Shown one piece after another: positions 31,850 to 35,492 of a stretch of 35,492 bases of DNA. Source of the stretch: Gnetum montanum (lineage: Eukaryota; Streptophyta; Gnetopsida; Gnetales; Gnetaceae); the NCBI GenBank assembly GCA_015680685.1, contig MNCI01009404.1, forward strand, positions 534,423 through 569,914, written 5' to 3'. The notes under the pieces were generated by a model, which saw nothing but the letters and a program-made list of their open reading frames with translations, searched no databases and was not told the origin of the DNA. Made by a program: the position numbers and the translations under genes. The first letter of the stretch is position 1; each line of letters starts with the position of its first letter.

Positions 31850-32313
31850 CATAATGCTTCTTTTATTTAAGATTTTATTGAAATTAATTCATTTATGTGA
31901 AATCCCAATGTTAAAATTGGATCATTTATTGGAAATACTCTTTAGAATTGGGGTAAGTATCTCTCTAGTTATCAATGGATACACTTCTTAATAGATGAGA
32001 ATGTATAAGATAATGTTATGTCTTCTAAGGAAATTGATAAACTTGCATTGAAGAGATTTCCTCATTCTAAGCCTTATTGAGTATATTGTATTTCTAGAGA
32101 TCATTTTCAAGAAGTAAAGAAAATATGTAATTTATCTTTTAAGATTGGTTCTTTTAAAGATCAACTTCAATATGATATTCTTTCCATAGATACTACTAAT
32201 GTGATACTTAGTAGACCTTTAGGTTATGTTAACATGGATACATTTAAAGAAGTAAGGAATATTTGATCAATTCCTAAGGAAGATGGAATATAACAATTAA
32301 TTCCTATAACATT
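31850..32313 (+). pseudogene. pro: Element O protease region
   Basis: One frame can be followed from about 31995 to 32290 with a few stops. The active-site segment LIDENV*DNVMSS lies where a gypsy retropepsin has an Asp-Ser/Gly-Gly motif; only the Asp remains clear. Following text ALKRFPHSKPY, NLSFKIGSFKDQL and DILSIDTTNVILSRPL matches the usual plant gypsy pattern ending in a GRPW-like helix, here SRPL. This is the continuation of O gag at 4767-5919. It is cut at 32313 by element C, whose left flank ACATT (32309-32313) should be one copy of a target duplication. Confidence 0.78.
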
Positions 32314-33156
32314 TGATGAGTGGCAAGGTACCCCTCCACCCAACCATATGAATACGAGCTTTCATGTGCAATCCGGTTGAACTCCAAGGATTAAGTACTT
32401 ATGCACCTACACAGAACAAGGATGAGTTATGTAGTTGTTGTCTTCCCAAGCTTACTTGTAAGGCACAATTGTATGCTTAAGTAAGCTCAAGGTATATGAT
32501 ATTTTTTTTATATTTTCTATTTTGGTATCCTAAGTGTGTGAAATGAAAAGATTTAGTTAACTAATGGTTTTTCTATAACTCTAATGTTGATTGAATCCTA
32601 ACACTAGCATTTGTTCCCACTCTTTGGACACATCCTAAACCAGTGTAACACTATTGGGATTACCAAATGCTAGTCATTATTGGGTTACCAAGTGTTCCAC
32701 GTATGCTCGAAGTGGTTGTGCTGAGTGTGCTAATTCATTGATAATTAATAATTCTATAGAAATAACATTGATTAACTAATGAGAGAATCAAATAATAGTA
32801 AGTAACATTAAATGCAATAGTTAAGCTATTTTGAATGTTGCAAGGTTTATCATAAAGTTTGTCTTTATTTCTAGACACAAGGTGTACTTAGGTACATAAT
32901 GTTCAAATAAAGATCCATCACTCTATGACTCCTACCATAGGCACTTAGAAATAATTCTAACTCTAGAAGAGAAAAATTGCAAGAGTTTGGCTAAAGGACT
33001 GAAAAAAATTACTATCAAAACCAAGTGCCTCTATCTCTTATTTATAGACAATGAGACAAGCCTCGACATCACGTGTTTGATGTCGCTTGACCAATTCGAT
33101 ATCACGTATCTGATATCGAGGGTCTAATATTGGGTTGCTTATTGGATGACTTATTA
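32314..33156 (-). mobile_element. 3' LTR of element C
   Basis: The right end (U3 start) has decayed from TGATGAG to TAATAAG at 33156, and the left end is TGATGAGTGG at 32314. TATAAATA on the minus strand lies at 33039-33046. U3 contains GATATC and GATGTCG palindromes, decayed relatives of the clean ones in E. R/U5 is homologous to B. Confidence 0.92.
33060..33127. repeat. GATATC palindrome cluster in the U3 of C
   Basis: ATCACGTGTTTGATGTCG and CGATATCACGTATCTGATAT can be seen. The second differs at only four positions from the 22-bp perfect palindrome of E; three of the four are transitions. Confidence 0.8.
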
Positions 33157-33166
33157 TACCCTCATG
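33157..33166 (-). other. Decayed polypurine tract of element C
   Basis: CATGAGGGTA on the minus strand, against CATGGGGGTA in B. Confidence 0.8.
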
Positions 33167-35230
33167 ATGGAATGAAAACTCATCCTCGAGTTCCTTACAA
33201 AATATTGGGAAGGTATGGGATTATTGACTGAATGACAACCAACGGTGACATGGAATGATAGACTCAAAGTGCCCAATGAATAGATTGAAAAACATATTAC
33301 AACATTGGTGTTCATAACCATTGTGGTGAACATTGTACATAGATGACATCTAGACCCTCATTTGATAGCTTGAAGAGAGAGAGAGAAAAAAGAAAATGAG
33401 GTGTGTTGCTGTCGATGTCAAAAATCTGCACACTGTTGTTCGTCCATGGCCACATGACTAAGCTTGTTCCTTGTGTAAATGCTCTTGCTCTAGTCCATCC
33501 TGAGTGTTTCCTCCTATCCCAGTCCATTGTTCATGTGATCACCATCTACACACACAACACAATCATGAATTAGCAAGGATAGATAATATATAATGTAGTT
33601 GATACCTTGCCTCGATATGAAGCACATTGACTAGGTTGTGGGTATGGTAGATACTAGGTTAGAGGTTTGTAACTGATGACTACCTAAGGTGTATGGGTGA
33701 GATAAGTAATGGAATGAAGAAATTTGTGATAGGCCCCCATGACTAAGAGCGAACCTCTGGTAGTAATAGGATGGAAAATGAAAGAAAAAGGAAGATAATA
33801 TAAATGACAATGGTGAAGCCAATAAAAATGCATAGAAGGGAAGAGAAAAATAAAAACAGATGTCATGGATGGGGTGAAACAAAAAATGGTTGATTGCGAG
33901 ATTTGTTTAAGGGAAAGATCTTAACAATTACACCAAAAAGGAATGCTAGTGGGTTCTCCCCAAAGCAGGCTCATGCCCTTTATGCCCTGACAAACCCACA
34001 AACCAAAGAGTTTGTAGGCTCTAGGAATGACATATGCAAATAATAGTTAAGAATTCACCCACAAGAATTTACCAAAGAATAACAATGCATTGACCAAGAT
34101 ATAGACTAATGATAAAATCAACAATGAGGTAGAATACGGGAAGCAATACAGAAAGAGAAGAGAGAATGGAATGGAATCCCAAAATCAAGGTTGTGTAAAG
34201 TCCCTTGTATATTATGTGGTTAAGGTGACTTAATAAAATTCAGTCCAAATCTAGATTAAAATTAACCATATCCAATGACCTTGCATCAACACACTTGACC
34301 AACCCATCCCTTTGAAACAACAAGAATGCTTCCATAGAGCAATTGCCATCCCAAAAAGAGAAGAATAGAGGAGTAGGAGGTGAGAAAGGGCCTTAGTTAG
34401 AGGAAACCTTCAAGCATGGGTAACATGTCTTTCTAGTGCCATAACCAGTTCTTGTAGCCCATGTTCCTTTATTATGTCTAAGGAGTGTGCTTTGAATTCC
34501 CACCAATTTTTTTAAGTGGGAACCATACCATGCAAATACTTATTTGATTCATTCAACTTCCTGATATTAGTCAACAGTGGAATGGTGGAAAACCTATGAA
34601 AAACATCTAAGTATCCAAGAGAATAGCTAGCACAAATGCATCGAATCCCCTTGAAGTCACATCCTTTTTAATCCATTTGAACCTTTCCCTGGTTTGAAGA
34701 ATACCAAGACACAAATTCATTAATAGGTTTGATTAGAAAAAGGGACAGTACATTTCCAAAACAAAGGAAGACCATAGAGTTGAATGGATGAACGGATGAT
34801 GTGGACTCATTACTTGTTTTATCAAAAGAAACCATATCTTAGCATCAACATTAAAAGTCAAAGGTAAAAACCAAACATTAGCAATCAACACCATTATAGC
34901 ACAACCCACCATTATGAGCACTTATTATGTGAAGAGTGAGAATAAATCAAACAAAATGTAACAGAGAAAGAAATAGTAAAAATGTTAATGATGGTGTAAA
35001 AAAAAATAAGGAAAGATGAAAAATGTGTAAAACAAAAAAGACAAAAGAACTAAGGGCTTAGAATAATTAGTAGTGGTGGCCATGGTGGCCATCGCCCCCA
35101 TGACTAAGTTGGAAGGAGGAGATCCAAAATAATGAGTAGGGCTATCCATTAACAAAGGTAGTGTTTGTACTGACCATTTTGGGCTCATGGAAAGGTTTGG
35201 TTTGCTGGATGTTGACCAATAATTTCTTAT
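33167..35230 (-). other. 3' internal region of element C
   Basis: Follows the B region 10353-12390 through shared blocks, including the GA tract (33373-33392) and GGCTCATGCCCTTTATGCCC at about 33966. It holds the small frame 33312-33527. No protein domain was recognised. Confidence 0.7.
33312..33527 (-). CDS. Small open frame shared by C and B, unknown function
   Basis: A 71-codon frame starting MDWDRRKHSGWTRARAF, matching the B frame at 10520-10783 up to GLDVIYV. It may be a remnant of a small retrotransposon gene or an open stretch in conserved 3' sequence. No known domain was recognised. Confidence 0.3.
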   Translation of the reverse strand: MDWDRRKHSGWTRARAFTQGTSLVMWPWTNNSVQIFDIDSNTPHFLFSLSLFKLSNEGLDVIYVQCSPQWL

Positions 35231-35492
35231 CTAGGCTTCCAAGTTTATAGATCATCATGGGCCTTGAAGGAAAAGTTTCATGAATGATATAAGGCATTTT
35301 CCATGACATTTGAAATTTAGTTTGTTGTGGCACATGTGTAGGATTCCAATAAATAACCCTATCTCTTGGTTGGTATTTGACTTTTCTAATTTTTAGGTCA
35401 TGACGTTATTTGTTGAAGGCCGTGTGTAGTTCATTGGATGATAGAGTGGCTAATCAATTTTCATCTAGCAAGTTAAGATTCATTAACCGTTC
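35231..35492 (-). pseudogene. int: Element C integrase, C-terminal part, cut by the window edge
   Basis: Minus-strand text with PSRPMMIYKLGSLDKKLLVN and IQQTKPF (within 35333-35142) corresponds to the integrase C-terminus of B near 12460-12390. The segment at 35455-35492 matches B 12648-12686, which is integrase coding. A frame break lies between them. The rest of the gene is outside the window. Confidence 0.75.

Larger units (their letters stand above)
32314..35492 (-). mobile_element. Element C: gypsy of the B family, truncated by the window edge
   Basis: A minus-strand element entering from the right. It shows the 3' LTR (32314-33156), a decayed polypurine tract, the 3' internal region and the last part of integrase. 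The text from 33157 onward follows B from 10343 onward with moderate divergence. It was inserted into element O. Confidence 0.92.

Noticed and set aside
33631-33882. Hydrophobic minus-strand frames in the 3' region of C (also 34733-34921, 35142-35333 in part)
   Set aside because: Phe/Tyr/Leu/Ser-rich translations of low-complexity 3' sequence. Only the integrase C-terminal text within 35142-35333 has support from B.

Overview
The window looks like plant nuclear DNA made almost entirely of nested, decayed LTR retrotransposons. I recognise no intact host gene, tRNA, rRNA or CRISPR array. The evidence is Ty3/gypsy and Ty1/copia pol domains, LTRs bounded by TG...CA, polypurine tracts, and primer-binding sites matching tRNA-Asp and initiator tRNA-Met. 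Low GC and long-surviving nests suit a large plant genome that removes repeats slowly. The sequence does not identify the species.

The nest can be read as layers. The oldest is element O (+ strand gypsy, tRNA-Met type): putative 5' LTR 3265-4409, gag 4767-5919, a 54-bp scrap at 30933-30986, and protease 31850-32313. Three elements with TGATGA...TCATCA termini split it: element A (5920-30932, + strand), solo LTR S (30987-31844, perfect GTAAT target duplication) and element C (- strand, from 32314, running off the right edge). Element A is itself split twice. Element B (9323-19423, - strand, same gypsy family, perfect AAAAC duplication) lies at A's gag-protease junction. Element D (22337-26743, + strand copia) lies in A's integrase. 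An LTR end of the same TGATGA superfamily (E) occupies 1-270, and a second tRNA-Met primer-binding-like site lies at 1399.

A, B and C share R/U5, gag, pol and a tRNA-Asp primer site where visible, but differ in two modules. First, the short U3 of each LTR is almost wholly an array of short palindromic repeats, and the repeat differs between copies: GATATC type in E, C and S; GCATCGATGCAT type in A; ACTCTAATAATTAGAGT type in B. Second, the segment between integrase and the 3' LTR differs: B and C share a small conserved frame, while A instead carries an unrecognised 247-codon frame (29180-29923) behind its own U3-like array and TATA box. That frame has 16 internal stops, each explainable by one C-to-T change in a Gln or Arg codon, and no frameshift.

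All coding regions are broken. Damage at diagnostic positions is mostly C-to-T/G-to-A, as expected for long-methylated repeats. The copia element D also has a ten-copy 24-bp tandem array where the RNase H core should be. No element here looks able to move by itself.
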